Shown: positions 8,860 to 17,977 of the stretch, one piece after another
How positions within the stretch are numbered: the stretch's first letter is position 1
Layout of the letters: every line of letters begins with the position of its first letter
NCBI RefSeq assembly: GCF_035306585.1
Contig: NZ_DATGNU010000129.1
Coordinates: forward strand, 12,740 to 76,739
From: Galbibacter sp035306585
Lineage (GTDB): Bacteria > Bacteroidota > Bacteroidia > Flavobacteriales > Flavobacteriaceae
Length of the DNA stretch: 64,000 nucleotides
Reading direction: 5' to 3'
The notes under the pieces: model-generated
The model's input: the letters and a program-made list of their open reading frames with translations, nothing else
What the model was told of the DNA's origin: nothing
Database searches by the model: none
Position numbers and translations under genes: made by a program

Positions 8860-9460
8860 TGCATTGATTGTTGGGGCAGGCGCAGCAGGCCTTCAATGTG
8901 CATTGGTATTAGGATCCGCCGTAAAAGCACCTTATGCCAGTGGTAAGCGCATTGGCATTATTATGCATCAGAAAGCTTCGCATTTGCAATCAGCACTTTT
9001 AAATAATGTACTCGGTGTGCCCTCAAACACCTCTGGAAAAGAAATTTTAGCCACTGGTAAAGCTCAATTATCCACAAATTACCCACATGTAGAGCAAATC
9101 CCTACCCAAAAAGTCCTTGCAGTTGAGGGTCAGGCAGGGGATTATACTATAACCACAAACAAAGGAACTTACCGATCAAAAGTTGTGGTAATCGCATTGG
9201 GATATACCAATGTATTCGCTATCAAAGGCCTTATGGATTTCGTCGAGCCACATGCCCTTAGTCCTGCGGACAAAAACCGTATTCAACTTAAAAACCTTCA
9301 GCATAAGATTAAAGAGGGATTATATGTTGCAGGAACATTGGCTGGTTGGAGAAGTCAATTTGCTATCGCAGCTGGTAGTGGCGCTCAGGTTGCCACCGAT
9401 ATTCTAACGCAGTGGAATAACGGAAAACACACCAAGGTACACGACAAAATAACCACCTAA
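8852..9460 (+). CDS. Minimal FAD-dependent oxidoreductase (thioredoxin-reductase-like)
   Basis: A 202-residue flavoprotein-type protein. The N-terminus YDALIVGAGAAGLQ is a Rossmann dinucleotide-binding motif for FAD, and the C-terminal GLYVAGTLAGWRSQFAIAAGSGAQVA resembles the second FAD-contact motif of thioredoxin-reductase-like enzymes. There is no NADPH-binding Rossmann domain and no CxxC redox pair, so it is about two thirds of the usual length. The frame extends upstream to 8762, but AAGGAGAA at 8838-8845 and the protein N-terminus place the start at 8852. Electron donor and acceptor are unknown. Confidence 0.8.
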   Translation: MYDALIVGAGAAGLQCALVLGSAVKAPYASGKRIGIIMHQKASHLQSALLNNVLGVPSNTSGKEILATGKAQLSTNYPHVEQIPTQKVLAVEGQAGDYTITTNKGTYRSKVVVIALGYTNVFAIKGLMDFVEPHALSPADKNRIQLKNLQHKIKEGLYVAGTLAGWRSQFAIAAGSGAQVATDILTQWNNGKHTKVHDKITT

Positions 9461-9475
9461 AGATCCAACAATTTT

Positions 9476-11095
9476 TTAGTGATCAGCAGCCACTTCTTCC
9501 GGGGCGATCTGTTTTTCAATTAGGTGTAGTACCGCCTCTAACATGGGATCATTCTGGCTAAGGATTTGTTGTTTGATATTCTCATCAAATAACTGCTCGG
9601 CAAGTATGGCTTTGATGTGTAACTTAAGATCTTCTCGATAAGGCTCTAAATCAATTTTAAGCCCTTTTTCATCGGCGTAGTAAATAAAATCGTCAACAGT
9701 TTGATCATCGATAAAAACAGTGTACTGAAATTCATCCGATGTAAGGTCATCGTATAAGCCACGATGGCTATCTAAATACTCAAAAACATAAAACGACATA
9801 AAACCTGAGTCCATTAACGTATTAACCCACCCATCCATTTGTGAGGACCCAAGTGGCACAAATACATCCGGGATAATTCCTCCTCCCCCATAAACGATCT
9901 TACCCTTGGGCGTTTTATACACTAAAGAATCGTCTACTTTTATGCTGTCCGCAGATCGCAATTCCCCGTTCTCATATCGTTTATAAAACTGATTGTAGTA
10001 GTCCTTTGTACCGTTATCATAGGAACGTTGAATGGACCTTCCTGTCGGAGTATAGTATCGAGAAACAGTTAAACGAACTGCCGAACCATCTCCCAGACTC
10101 ATCTCTCGCTGGACCAGTCCTTTTCCAAAGGACCTCCTACCTACAATGATCCCACGATCGTTATCCTGAATAGCCCCAGCGATGATTTCACTAGCCGATG
10201 CAGACTTCTCATTGATTAACACATAAATATCCTCCTGCTCAAAGGTCCCCTTTTTAGTTGCATAGGACTTGTTAATAGCACCGCTCTTATTTTTTGTAAA
10301 TAATATAAGCTTTCCATCTTCTAAAAACTCATCCGCCATCGCTTCAGCAATTCCTAAATATCCTCCTGGATTATTGCGAAGGTCTAAGACCAACTTGTTA
10401 ACACCGCCTAATTCAAGAGCCAACAAGGAAGCTTTAAACTCCTCATAGGTACTTTCTGCAAATCGATTCACTCGGATATAGCCAATAGAATCTTTAATCA
10501 TAAAGGTAGCATCCACACTGCGAAGAGGTACTTCAGAACGCTTAATTTTAAGTTCAATGGTTTTATCCTCTATCGGACGATAAATGGTCATATTCACCGG
10601 AGTATTTTTATCACCCTTTAAAATGTCTACGATTTCATCACTGCGAAGTCCACGGCCATATAGCGTGTCTTTATTGGCAATTAGAATACGATCACCCGAA
10701 CGAATTCCTGCAACTTTACTTGGACCACCTGCGATGGGACGAATCACTACCAGGCTGTCCCTATACATTCTAAAGCTGATGCCTACACCAACAAAATCAC
10801 CTTTCATATTCTCAGCAACTTGTTCTGCTTGTTGTCTTGGTATGTAAACCGAATGGGGATCGAGTTTTTCGAGTATGTTGTTTACTGTGACATCAACAAT
10901 ACTGTCGGTATTCACATCATCCACGTATTCATACTCTATATAATCTATTAAACGATTAAGCTTATCTTTTTCTGAATTCGTTGAAAAGAGTTTCTCCCCT
11001 TTATCACTGTAATTTAAATTACCTCCAATATAAATTCCTGCGGCTAAAGTTGCTGCTAAAATAAAAGGCAATAAATAACTTCTCTTTTTAAACAT
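9476..11095 (-). CDS. S41 family C-terminal processing peptidase with PDZ domain
   Basis: A 539-residue CtpA-type protease with an N-terminal signal anchor (residues 7-24), a PDZ domain (about 90-185, with GVGISFRM and GIRSGDRILIAN) and the tail-specific protease domain. The catalytic Ser-Lys dyad is visible as NEKSASASEIIAGA near residue 300 and RSFGKGLVQ near residue 325. It cleaves proteins near the C-terminus, probably in the periplasm. It begins immediately after the dCMP deaminase stop codon (no gap), so the two form an operon. The last 150 residues are less conserved. Confidence 0.92.
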   Translation of the reverse strand: MFKKRSYLLPFILAATLAAGIYIGGNLNYSDKGEKLFSTNSEKDKLNRLIDYIEYEYVDDVNTDSIVDVTVNNILEKLDPHSVYIPRQQAEQVAENMKGDFVGVGISFRMYRDSLVVIRPIAGGPSKVAGIRSGDRILIANKDTLYGRGLRSDEIVDILKGDKNTPVNMTIYRPIEDKTIELKIKRSEVPLRSVDATFMIKDSIGYIRVNRFAESTYEEFKASLLALELGGVNKLVLDLRNNPGGYLGIAEAMADEFLEDGKLILFTKNKSGAINKSYATKKGTFEQEDIYVLINEKSASASEIIAGAIQDNDRGIIVGRRSFGKGLVQREMSLGDGSAVRLTVSRYYTPTGRSIQRSYDNGTKDYYNQFYKRYENGELRSADSIKVDDSLVYKTPKGKIVYGGGGIIPDVFVPLGSSQMDGWVNTLMDSGFMSFYVFEYLDSHRGLYDDLTSDEFQYTVFIDDQTVDDFIYYADEKGLKIDLEPYREDLKLHIKAILAEQLFDENIKQQILSQNDPMLEAVLHLIEKQIAPEEVAADH

Positions 11096-11530
11096 TTAGT
11101 CATCGTCTATATTAGCCAAATGCAGCAATTCCACACCTGCCTTTTTTAAAAATTTCAGGCCTTCACTATCCTTATATGCATTTAAATACACCACTCGTTT
11201 AATCCCAGCTTGGTGAACTAGTTTACTACACTCCTTACAGGGGGAAAGGGTAATGTACAGGGTAGCACCTACACAGGACTGCGTTGAAGAAGCGACTTTC
11301 AAAATGGCATTGGCCTCAGCATGCAAAACATACCATTTTGTATATCCTAATTCATCCTCACAGTAATTTTCAAATCCAGTTGGTGTCCCGTTATATCCAT
11401 CTGATATAATCATTCTATCTTTTACAATAATCGCGCCAACTTGTTTGCGTTTACAATGTGACAACTTGCCCCATTCTAAGGCCATTCTCAAATAAGCTCG
11501 ATCATAACGTTTTTGTTTCTTATCAACCAT
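11096..11530 (-). CDS. dCMP deaminase (ComEB-like)
   Basis: A cytidine/deoxycytidylate deaminase family enzyme of 144 residues that probably converts dCMP to dUMP for thymidylate synthesis. The zinc site is visible as HAEANAI (His and catalytic Glu) and SPCKECSKLV (PCxxC). A longer frame opens with TTG at 11554, but the ATG at 11530 (MVDKKQKRYDRAY) is the natural start. The stop abuts the S41 peptidase start. The family and the core reaction are secure. Confidence 0.9.
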   Translation of the reverse strand: MVDKKQKRYDRAYLRMALEWGKLSHCKRKQVGAIIVKDRMIISDGYNGTPTGFENYCEDELGYTKWYVLHAEANAILKVASSTQSCVGATLYITLSPCKECSKLVHQAGIKRVVYLNAYKDSEGLKFLKKAGVELLHLANIDDD

Positions 11531-11680
11531 AGGTATTGAAGTCAAAAAAAGCAACGTATTTCGTTGCCACCATATCTCTAGGCTAAGATAACGGCTTTAT
11601 CATTTAATCACAACAAGTTAAAGAGATAAGAAAATAATTTTAACACTTAAGTGGAAATCCATAAAGTGCATGCTGTATTA

Positions 11681-12268
11681 CTAACCCCTAAGGCATGTTT
11701 CTAATAGTAAAGGGATTACCACTCCTATAACTATCGAGGCAACCACTAAAATCCAGTCTCTTTTGTTAAACCTAAAAATAGTCTGTAAAATAAAGGCCGC
11801 TAAAAGCACTAAGAAAACGACAATTAACTGAGCTGCTTCGATTCCTAAAGCAAACTCAAGAAGAGGTATAAGTTTATTAGAACTAGACGCTACTACTTGC
11901 CTAAAATAGGAAGAAAAACCAAGGCCGTGAATCATTCCAAAAAATAAGGTGACAAAAAAATGGAGGCCATAGGATTCTTTATAGTTCTTTCTTCCTGCTG
12001 TAAAGACATGAAATAAAGCTGTAATAAATATGGTAATTGGAATGAGACATTCCACAAGACTGGAATTTATATGGACCACACCATAGGTGGCCAAAATCAG
12101 TGATATTGTATGCCCAATGGCAAACAAAGTAACTAGCCAGAAAGCTCGCTTCCAATTAGCAAAGGTATAGGGGACAATGAGTGCAATAAAGAACAACAGA
12201 TGGTCGTACGCATTCAGGTCAAATACATGGTCAAAACCAAGTTTAAAATAGAACCAAAACTGATCCAT
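11681..12268 (-). CDS. HupE/UreJ family membrane protein
   Basis: A 195-residue inner-membrane protein with about six to seven hydrophobic helices. It carries the HupE/UreJ features YDHLLFFIAL near residue 21, LFAIGHTISL near residue 48 and FGMIHGLGFSS near residue 110, each with a histidine that could bind nickel. HupE/UreJ proteins import nickel for hydrogenase or urease, but no such enzyme is nearby, so the substrate is open. A TAAGTTTG -7 box lies at 12291-12298. Monocistronic. Confidence 0.85.
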   Translation of the reverse strand: MDQFWFYFKLGFDHVFDLNAYDHLLFFIALIVPYTFANWKRAFWLVTLFAIGHTISLILATYGVVHINSSLVECLIPITIFITALFHVFTAGRKNYKESYGLHFFVTLFFGMIHGLGFSSYFRQVVASSSNKLIPLLEFALGIEAAQLIVVFLVLLAAFILQTIFRFNKRDWILVVASIVIGVVIPLLLETCLRG

Positions 12269-12290
12269 ATTGATAGATTTACGGGTTTAT

Positions 12291-12298
12291 CAAACTTA
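12291..12298 (-). promoter_or_regulatory. -7 promoter box of the HupE gene
   Basis: The minus strand reads TAAGTTTG, matching TAnnTTTG, 22 bp before the ATG. Confidence 0.55.
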
Positions 12299-12406
12299 CG
12301 ATTTATTTAAGGCAAATCAAACTCTAAGTAATGATTTAAACCTGCCTTTCACAAGAGCGTTGTGTTACCTACTTTTTGGATCTTGTACAGCATCCACTTC
12401 ATTGCT

Positions 12407-13135
12407 TTACATCCCGCGTTCTTGTTGGATTTGTTCGTAGGCCATTTGTACTTGTTTAAACTTTTCTTCGGCGCCTTTTTTAATGGCTGTATCATCGGTA
12501 ATTACCTTATCAGGGTGGTACTTTTTAACCATTTTTCGATAGGCCGATTTCACCTCCGAATCACTAGATTCTGGCGGTATTTCAAGTATTTTATAAGCAT
12601 TATTTGTACTCTTGACAAACATGGCCATAATACTTTCAAAATCCCTTGGATACACTCTTAGGAATCCTGCGATTTCTCTAATCTTTTGTAATTCCGCGTC
12701 GGAGATGCTCCCGTCCGCATTGGCAATACCAAAAAGGAAATGCAATAATTGAAGCCGAACCTCATAACGGGTGCGTTGATTAAGAAAGGCACATATACGT
12801 GGCGCAGAAACCAAACGGTCCTTTACCACTTCATTAAAAGTTCTAAAAATGGCATTCGCTTTATCCTTACCATAGGTAGCAATAAAATAATTCCGAACAT
12901 ACTGCAATTCGTTTTGATTTACAGTTCCGTCGGCTTTGATAACTATAGAACACAAGGATAATAGGTTCAATTCGAAATCGGCAGGCGAGACTTGTGGGCG
13001 GTTATTGATGATCGTTTGTACGTGAACTCCTCCTCCAAACATACGATCGATCACACTTCCGACAATAAATCCGATGACAAGCCCAGGTAAACCAAGAAAA
13101 AAGAACCCTCCAAGGGTAAAAATCAATTTAAACAT
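12407..13135 (-). CDS. TerB-like / DnaJ-domain co-chaperone (DjlA-like)
   Basis: A 242-residue protein with a glycine-rich hydrophobic N-terminal helix (residues about 8-30), a TerB/DjlA-type helical domain (about 50-165) and a C-terminal J domain (about 175-240) with the HPDK motif in KKYHPDKVI. J domains stimulate the ATPase of DnaK-type Hsp70s. The layout matches DjlA, a membrane-anchored DnaK co-chaperone. A TATATTTG -7 box lies 20 bp upstream (13156-13163). The gap on its left (12269-12406) shows nothing else. Confidence 0.88.
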   Translation of the reverse strand: MFKLIFTLGGFFFLGLPGLVIGFIVGSVIDRMFGGGVHVQTIINNRPQVSPADFELNLLSLCSIVIKADGTVNQNELQYVRNYFIATYGKDKANAIFRTFNEVVKDRLVSAPRICAFLNQRTRYEVRLQLLHFLFGIANADGSISDAELQKIREIAGFLRVYPRDFESIMAMFVKSTNNAYKILEIPPESSDSEVKSAYRKMVKKYHPDKVITDDTAIKKGAEEKFKQVQMAYEQIQQERGM

Positions 13136-13155
13136 CCATTTTTATTTTCGCTTGC

Positions 13156-13163
13156 CAAATATA
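13156..13163 (-). promoter_or_regulatory. -7 promoter box of the DjlA-like gene
   Basis: The minus strand reads TATATTTG, matching TAnnTTTG; the implied start of transcription is about 17 bp before the ATG. Confidence 0.6.
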
Positions 13164-13340
13164 AGATTAAAAATTATCAGGTTAAAAAATCAACCATTAT
13201 CGAATGTAGTACTTCAGGAGGATCCATTCTGGATCAAAACCCTCACCATTTCGGGAAATTCATAAGTGAAAAGTGTAGGTTTTTAATTATCTTTACGACT
13301 TATAATTAGAGACAATTTTTAATTTAAAATAAAAACAACT

Positions 13341-13751
13341 ATGTACCCAGCGGAATTAGTTAAACCAATGAAAGATGACCTGGTAAATGCAGGTTTTGAA
13401 GAGTTATTGACATCGGAGGCTGTCGATCAGGCAATGAAAAAACAGGGCACTACACTTGTAGTTGTAAATTCAGTTTGCGGTTGCGCTGCAGCTAATGCCA
13501 GGCCAGGTGCAAAAATGAGCTTGAATAACGGTAAAAGGCCTGATAATCTATATACAGTATTCGCAGGATTTGATAAAGAAGCAACAGAGAAGGCAAGATC
13601 CTATATGATTCCTTTCCCTCCGTCTTCACCATGTATGGCACTTTTTAAGGATGGAGAATTAGTTCATATGCTAGAGAGACATCATATTGAAGGACGACCA
13701 GCAGAGGTGATCGCTGATAATTTAGCTGAAGCATATAACGACTTTTGCTAA
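13341..13751 (+). CDS. BrxA/BrxB family bacilliredoxin
   Basis: A 136-residue thioredoxin-fold protein of the YphP/YqiW (BrxA/BrxB) family. The active-site motif is CGC in VCGCAAANARPG near residue 52, and the family's PPSSPCMALFKDGELVHM follows near residue 96. In Firmicutes these proteins remove bacillithiol from mixed disulfides; whether this organism makes bacillithiol cannot be told from the window. The ATG start follows an A-rich leader. A hairpin terminator closes the unit, so it is probably monocistronic. Confidence 0.92.
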   Translation: MYPAELVKPMKDDLVNAGFEELLTSEAVDQAMKKQGTTLVVVNSVCGCAAANARPGAKMSLNNGKRPDNLYTVFAGFDKEATEKARSYMIPFPPSSPCMALFKDGELVHMLERHHIEGRPAEVIADNLAEAYNDFC

Positions 13752-13777
13752 ACCAAGGCAAGTTACGATCTAAATCG

Positions 13778-13803
13778 AACCACGTATTATACGTGGTTTT
13801 TTT
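13778..13803 (+). terminator. Intrinsic terminator after the bacilliredoxin gene
   Basis: AACCACGT and ACGTGGTT form a perfect 8-bp stem with an ATTAT loop, followed directly by a run of T. Confidence 0.9.
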
Positions 13804-13815
13804 AATTCAACTATC

Positions 13816-14250
13816 ATGAACAGTAGAATCTTATTTGTTTGCACTGGAAATTACTATCGTAGCAGATTTGCTGAAATTTTATTCAATTCCTTATCTGAGA
13901 AGCAACAACTAAACTACCATGCTTTTTCAAAAGGCTTAAGACTATCCAAAAACAACAAGGGTCCGATATCGAAACATTGCATTGCTTTCTTCAAAGAACG
14001 ATACCCTGAGATGACCTACGATCTGAGAATGCCGATGCCATTTGATCAAGGTGATTTTGATTATTATGACAAAATCATCCTTATGGACCGTAGCGAACAC
14101 GCTCCGATGATCAATAAACTATATCCAGGAAAACATCCTGAGTTAGAGTATTGGGATATTGTTGATGATTATATCCGAGCACCAGAGGAAGTCCTTCCCA
14201 TACTTGAAAAAACGGTAATCGAACTGATAGATGAATTAAAAAACCACTAA
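13816..14250 (+). CDS. Low-molecular-weight protein-tyrosine-phosphatase-like protein
   Basis: A 144-residue protein of the LMW-PTP/arsenate reductase fold. The P-loop CTGNYYRSR fits CX5R(S/T) with nucleophilic Cys near residue 10, and the general-acid region appears as YWDIVDDY near residue 113. It could dephosphorylate a protein or small molecule; arsenate reduction is less likely without other ars genes. It heads a run of three plus-strand genes with a PlsC acyltransferase (16 bp gap) and an HD hydrolase. Confidence 0.8.
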   Translation: MNSRILFVCTGNYYRSRFAEILFNSLSEKQQLNYHAFSKGLRLSKNNKGPISKHCIAFFKERYPEMTYDLRMPMPFDQGDFDYYDKIILMDRSEHAPMINKLYPGKHPELEYWDIVDDYIRAPEEVLPILEKTVIELIDELKNH

Positions 14251-14266
14251 TAATCAAAAGTATCCC

Positions 14267-15001
14267 ATGAGAAAAATAGTAGCGTATCCACTCTCGGTTA
14301 TCTACATAGTGTGTTTTGCACTACTTCTTGTTATTTTCCATCCAATACAAGTAATCTGCCATAGAATATTTGGTTATAATGCCCACAAGAGATCTGTTGA
14401 AATTCTCAATTTGTTGCTCATGCGAAGTCTAATGATCTTGGGCAACCGGGTGCACTTTAAAAACCCGTATAATATTTCAACAGAAAAACCGTGTATTATT
14501 GTAGCCAATCATCAAAGCATGTATGATATCCCACCACTGGTTTGGCATATGCGCAAGCACGATCCGAAGTTTATCAGTAAAAAAGAACTCGGAAAAGGCA
14601 TCCCTAGTGTATCCTACAACCTACGTCACGGAGGCGCGGCACTAATTGACCGTAAAGATAAAGAGCAGGCTTTTAAAGAAATTCTAAAACTCGCAAAGTA
14701 CGCCAATAAAAACGGCCGATCTGTAGTTATATTTCCAGAAGGCACCCGATCTAGAAATGGCATGCCTAAAAAATTTCAACAAGGGGGGCTAAAGATCTTA
14801 CTCAAAAAAATGCCTGATGCGACCCTAGTACCTGTTAGTATAAACAATTCATGGAAGACGCTTCGCTATGGAAAATTCCCTTTTGGAATCGGTTATAACT
14901 TGGAATTTGAAGTTCACCAACCAATCACCAATCGAGACCTTCCCCCCGAGGAGTTAATAGACAAATTAGAGCAAACTATATCCAAGGCCGTAAACCAATA
15001 A
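14267..15001 (+). CDS. plsC: 1-acyl-sn-glycerol-3-phosphate acyltransferase (PlsC family)
   Basis: A 244-residue membrane-associated acyltransferase that makes phosphatidic acid. The catalytic NHQSMYD (HX4D) is near residue 82, KELGKGIP is near residue 107, and FPEGTRSRNG, the glycerol-phosphate binding block, is near residue 152. A hydrophobic N-terminal segment (residues 8-28) is a likely membrane anchor. It is separated from the downstream HD hydrolase by only 2 bp, so the two are probably translated from one mRNA. Confidence 0.9.
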   Translation: MRKIVAYPLSVIYIVCFALLLVIFHPIQVICHRIFGYNAHKRSVEILNLLLMRSLMILGNRVHFKNPYNISTEKPCIIVANHQSMYDIPPLVWHMRKHDPKFISKKELGKGIPSVSYNLRHGGAALIDRKDKEQAFKEILKLAKYANKNGRSVVIFPEGTRSRNGMPKKFQQGGLKILLKKMPDATLVPVSINNSWKTLRYGKFPFGIGYNLEFEVHQPITNRDLPPEELIDKLEQTISKAVNQ

Positions 15002-15003
15002 CA

Positions 15004-15660
15004 ATGGACAATACACAAATCACAGAAAAAACCATCAGTTTTGTCAAGCAAACCCTTAAGGATGCCGAAGGAGGACACGACTGGTTTCACATACAACGTG
15101 TCTTTAAAAACGCCATGCTAATTGCGAAGGATTACCCCCAAGCATCTCCGCTAGTGGTGGCTCTTGGCGCTTTACTTCACGATATCGCTGATTCGAAATT
15201 TCACAAAGGAGATGAAACTGTTGGCGGGAAAATGGCAGAAGACTTTCTCACTTCATTATCAGTGGAGCCCAACGTAATTACTCAGGTGGTTGCAATTATT
15301 GATAACATTTCTTTTAGAGGAGGCAATTTCAAACAAACCTTTCGATCTATAGAACTAGATATTGTACAGGATGCCGATCGTCTCGATGCCATAGGAGCTA
15401 TTGGAATTGCCCGATGTTTCAACTACGGCGGTTTTAAAAACAGAAAGCTCTATGATCCCGCGATTTCCCCTAATCTTCAAATGACCAAAGAAGAGTATAA
15501 GAAAAGTACAGCTCCAACAATCAATCATTTTTACGAAAAACTACTCCTACTAAAAGACAGAATGAACACCGATACTGGCAAAAAACTTGCACAGCGCCGT
15601 CATGAATTCATGGAGTTATTTCTAGAGCAATTTTATGCAGAAATTGACGGTGAACGTTAA
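15004..15660 (+). CDS. HD-domain phosphohydrolase
   Basis: A 218-residue soluble HD-superfamily protein. The metal ligands are seen as GGHDWFHIQRV near residue 23, LLHDIADSKFH near residue 59 and VQDADRLDAIGAIGIAR near residue 122. It resembles the YedJ/YpgQ type of HD hydrolase, some of which act on (deoxy)nucleoside triphosphates. The substrate here is unknown. It starts 2 bp after plsC and is the last gene of that operon, facing the convergent enoyl-CoA hydratase 7 bp away. Confidence 0.85.
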   Translation: MDNTQITEKTISFVKQTLKDAEGGHDWFHIQRVFKNAMLIAKDYPQASPLVVALGALLHDIADSKFHKGDETVGGKMAEDFLTSLSVEPNVITQVVAIIDNISFRGGNFKQTFRSIELDIVQDADRLDAIGAIGIARCFNYGGFKNRKLYDPAISPNLQMTKEEYKKSTAPTINHFYEKLLLLKDRMNTDTGKKLAQRRHEFMELFLEQFYAEIDGER

Positions 15661-15667
15661 ACCCTTA

Positions 15668-16444
15668 TTAATTCCCAGTAAATTGGGCTTTTCTTTTTTC
15701 TAAAAATGCTTGAGTACCTTCTTTAAAATCCTCAGTTGCAAAGCATGCTCCAAATGTCTCGATTTCTTTAGGATAACCTTGATCAGAGAATCCTGAGTTG
15801 ACAGCAGATATTGCTGAAGCCACTGCGGTGGGGGAATTATTTATAATTTTGGTAGCAATTTTTTCACAAAGGGGCAGTAACTGTTCTAAGGCTACCATAT
15901 GATTGATCAGGCCCCACATAAGGGCTTGTTCTGTACCAATCATACCAGCGGTGAGAATCATCTCCAGAGCCCTTCCTTTACCAACGAGTTGAGGCAGCCG
16001 TTGCGTTCCACCGTATCCAGGAATCAGTCCCAAGGAAGTTTCTGGAAGTCCCATCCTAGCATTATCGCTAGCAACTCTAAAATGACAAGCCATTGCTAGT
16101 TCTAAACCTCCACCTAAGGCAAAGCCATTGATTGCTGCAATAACTGGAGTATGGAGATTTTCAATTAAATTAAATAATAGCTCTTGACCTTTAGCTGCCA
16201 ATTGAGAACCCTCATAAACCGAAAAATTCGCAAACTCAGAAATATCTGCTCCTGCCACAAAAGCCCTATCGCCAGCACCTGTAACAATAATAACTCGCAC
16301 TCGGTCATCCTGATCCAAGTCGACAAAAGCTTGATGCAGCTCCTCTATAGTAGCCTTGTTGAGCGCATTTAATTTCTTTGGACGATTAATTGTTATGGTC
16401 CCTATTTGCTCTTTGATCTCAATAATAATGTTTTCAAAATTCAT
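15668..16444 (-). CDS. Enoyl-CoA hydratase/isomerase family protein
   Basis: A 258-residue crotonase-fold enzyme that probably hydrates trans-2-enoyl-CoA in fatty-acid oxidation. The oxyanion-hole segments FVAGADISEF (near residue 64) and GFALGGGLELA (near 107) and the catalytic region PETSLGLIPGYGGTQRL (near 134) are present with both glutamates. It is the last gene of a five-gene minus-strand operon, 11 bp after the sensor kinase. The exact substrate chain length is not predictable. Confidence 0.9.
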   Translation of the reverse strand: MNFENIIIEIKEQIGTITINRPKKLNALNKATIEELHQAFVDLDQDDRVRVIIVTGAGDRAFVAGADISEFANFSVYEGSQLAAKGQELLFNLIENLHTPVIAAINGFALGGGLELAMACHFRVASDNARMGLPETSLGLIPGYGGTQRLPQLVGKGRALEMILTAGMIGTEQALMWGLINHMVALEQLLPLCEKIATKIINNSPTAVASAISAVNSGFSDQGYPKEIETFGACFATEDFKEGTQAFLEKRKAQFTGN

Positions 16445-16455
16445 GCTAAAATCAT

Positions 16456-17964
16456 TTAATTATCTTTTTCGTTCGTTTCTTTAAATTTAGGAAAAGTAAT
16501 AGTGAATACGGTTCCTATACCCTGCTCAGAATCCATTTCAAGGCTTCCATGAAAGGCTTCAACAATATTTTTCACCATCCCTAATCCAAGTCCCATGCCG
16601 CTTGTCTTGGTGGTAAACCTTGGCTCAAAAATCTTTTCATGATTTTCTTTGGAAATCCCTATTCCATTGTCTTTCACTGTTATTTTGATATCATCTCCTT
16701 GGGTAAAAACTGATACCTCAATTTTTGGTAGTTTATCTTCTGGAACCGATTGCAAGGCATTTTTTACCAAATTTGTCATCACTCGTATGAGCTGCGTACG
16801 ATCTAATTTCGCAATAATTTCCTTTTGTTCGCTTTTAAATTCAATAGATTCTTCATTAAAAATTTCAACAGAGAGATGAACAACCTCTACCACATTGAGC
16901 AATTCATTTTGCTGGGCAGGCATATTGGCAAAACTACCAAATGCAGATGCGATATTACTCATTGTGTCTATTTGCTGAATCATAATCTTGGCAAACTCAT
17001 CGACCTTTTCATTTATCTGAGAATCCTGAGGATCAAACTTTCGTTGAAAGCTCTGAACACTTAATCGCATAGGTGTTAGTGGGTTCTTAATTTCATGCGC
17101 CACTTGTTTGGCCATTTCTCTCCAAGCTTGTTCCCGTTCACTCTTAGCTAGTAATGCCGCGCTTTTATCCAATTCATCGATCATACCATTATAGGCCTCC
17201 ACTAAAGCACCGATTTCTTCACTGGGCCGATCTAGGTATATCTTTTGATTTTGTTTGGTCAATCGGGTCTGATCTAATTTATCTCCAATGGCCTTTAACG
17301 AACGTGTAATATAAGTAGAGATAAGATAAGCTAACATTACTGCAATTATTAGCAGTATGACATAAACAGCAGAGAGTCGAATTAAAAATTGTCCCAACTC
17401 CCCTTCGTTAAAGGTGTCATCTTCATAATATGGGATATTTAATATGCCTATTGGCTTGAACTTGGGGTCTAGAATGTAACTATAAGAAGAACGGAAACGA
17501 TCTCCAGCGGCCTTCGTTCTTTCCACATAACGTTTGGTCAGACTGTTAGCTAAGCCATGAAGCACGCTATTATCCAGGTTTCTAACACCGTTATCGTATG
17601 CCATTCTTGGCTTTGAACTAATAATGAGATTTCCCTCTAGATCAAAAATATTAAAGTTAATATCCAATACATCGGAGGCTTCGAAAATAGCATTTTTGTA
17701 CTCCAGTATGTAGCGCAAGTTTTCCGTTTTTACTTCCCAAGTAGTATTTTTAAGAATGTAATCTATTTGGGCATTGAGTTGTTCCTCTTTTCGCTCAAGA
17801 TAAACTTTGTGATAATCCTCCGCCTGTCCTTTATATTGAAAAATAGTCACTCCCGCGATGAGCACCGATGCGAATACCACAATAAAGATCATTGTAATAA
17901 AGATACGTGTTCGAAGCGATAGTTTATTGTACACCTTACATTTGGATTTTATTAAATATAACAA
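16456..17964 (-). CDS. Membrane sensor histidine kinase with HAMP domain (NtrY-like)
   Basis: A roughly 500-residue kinase: TM1 (about 20-42), an extracytoplasmic sensor domain (about 45-195), TM2 (about 196-216), HAMP, a HisKA domain with phospho-accepting His in AHEIKNPLTPMRLS, and an ATPase domain with TNLVKNALQ, DNGIGIS and GMGLGLGMVKNIV. No response regulator gene is adjacent, so its partner is elsewhere. The start is uncertain: the frame opens with TTG at 17964, a GTG at 17934 is an alternative, and no ATG precedes TM1. It is 13 bp after hemJ within the operon. Confidence 0.88.
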   Translation of the reverse strand: MLYLIKSKCKVYNKLSLRTRIFITMIFIVVFASVLIAGVTIFQYKGQAEDYHKVYLERKEEQLNAQIDYILKNTTWEVKTENLRYILEYKNAIFEASDVLDINFNIFDLEGNLIISSKPRMAYDNGVRNLDNSVLHGLANSLTKRYVERTKAAGDRFRSSYSYILDPKFKPIGILNIPYYEDDTFNEGELGQFLIRLSAVYVILLIIAVMLAYLISTYITRSLKAIGDKLDQTRLTKQNQKIYLDRPSEEIGALVEAYNGMIDELDKSAALLAKSEREQAWREMAKQVAHEIKNPLTPMRLSVQSFQRKFDPQDSQINEKVDEFAKIMIQQIDTMSNIASAFGSFANMPAQQNELLNVVEVVHLSVEIFNEESIEFKSEQKEIIAKLDRTQLIRVMTNLVKNALQSVPEDKLPKIEVSVFTQGDDIKITVKDNGIGISKENHEKIFEPRFTTKTSGMGLGLGMVKNIVEAFHGSLEMDSEQGIGTVFTITFPKFKETNEKDN

Positions 17965-17977
17965 TAATTAAGCCAGC

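Noticed and set aside
11681..12268. Nickel importer for urease or hydrogenase
   Set aside because: HupE/UreJ motifs are present, but no urease or hydrogenase gene is in the window, so the substrate is left open.
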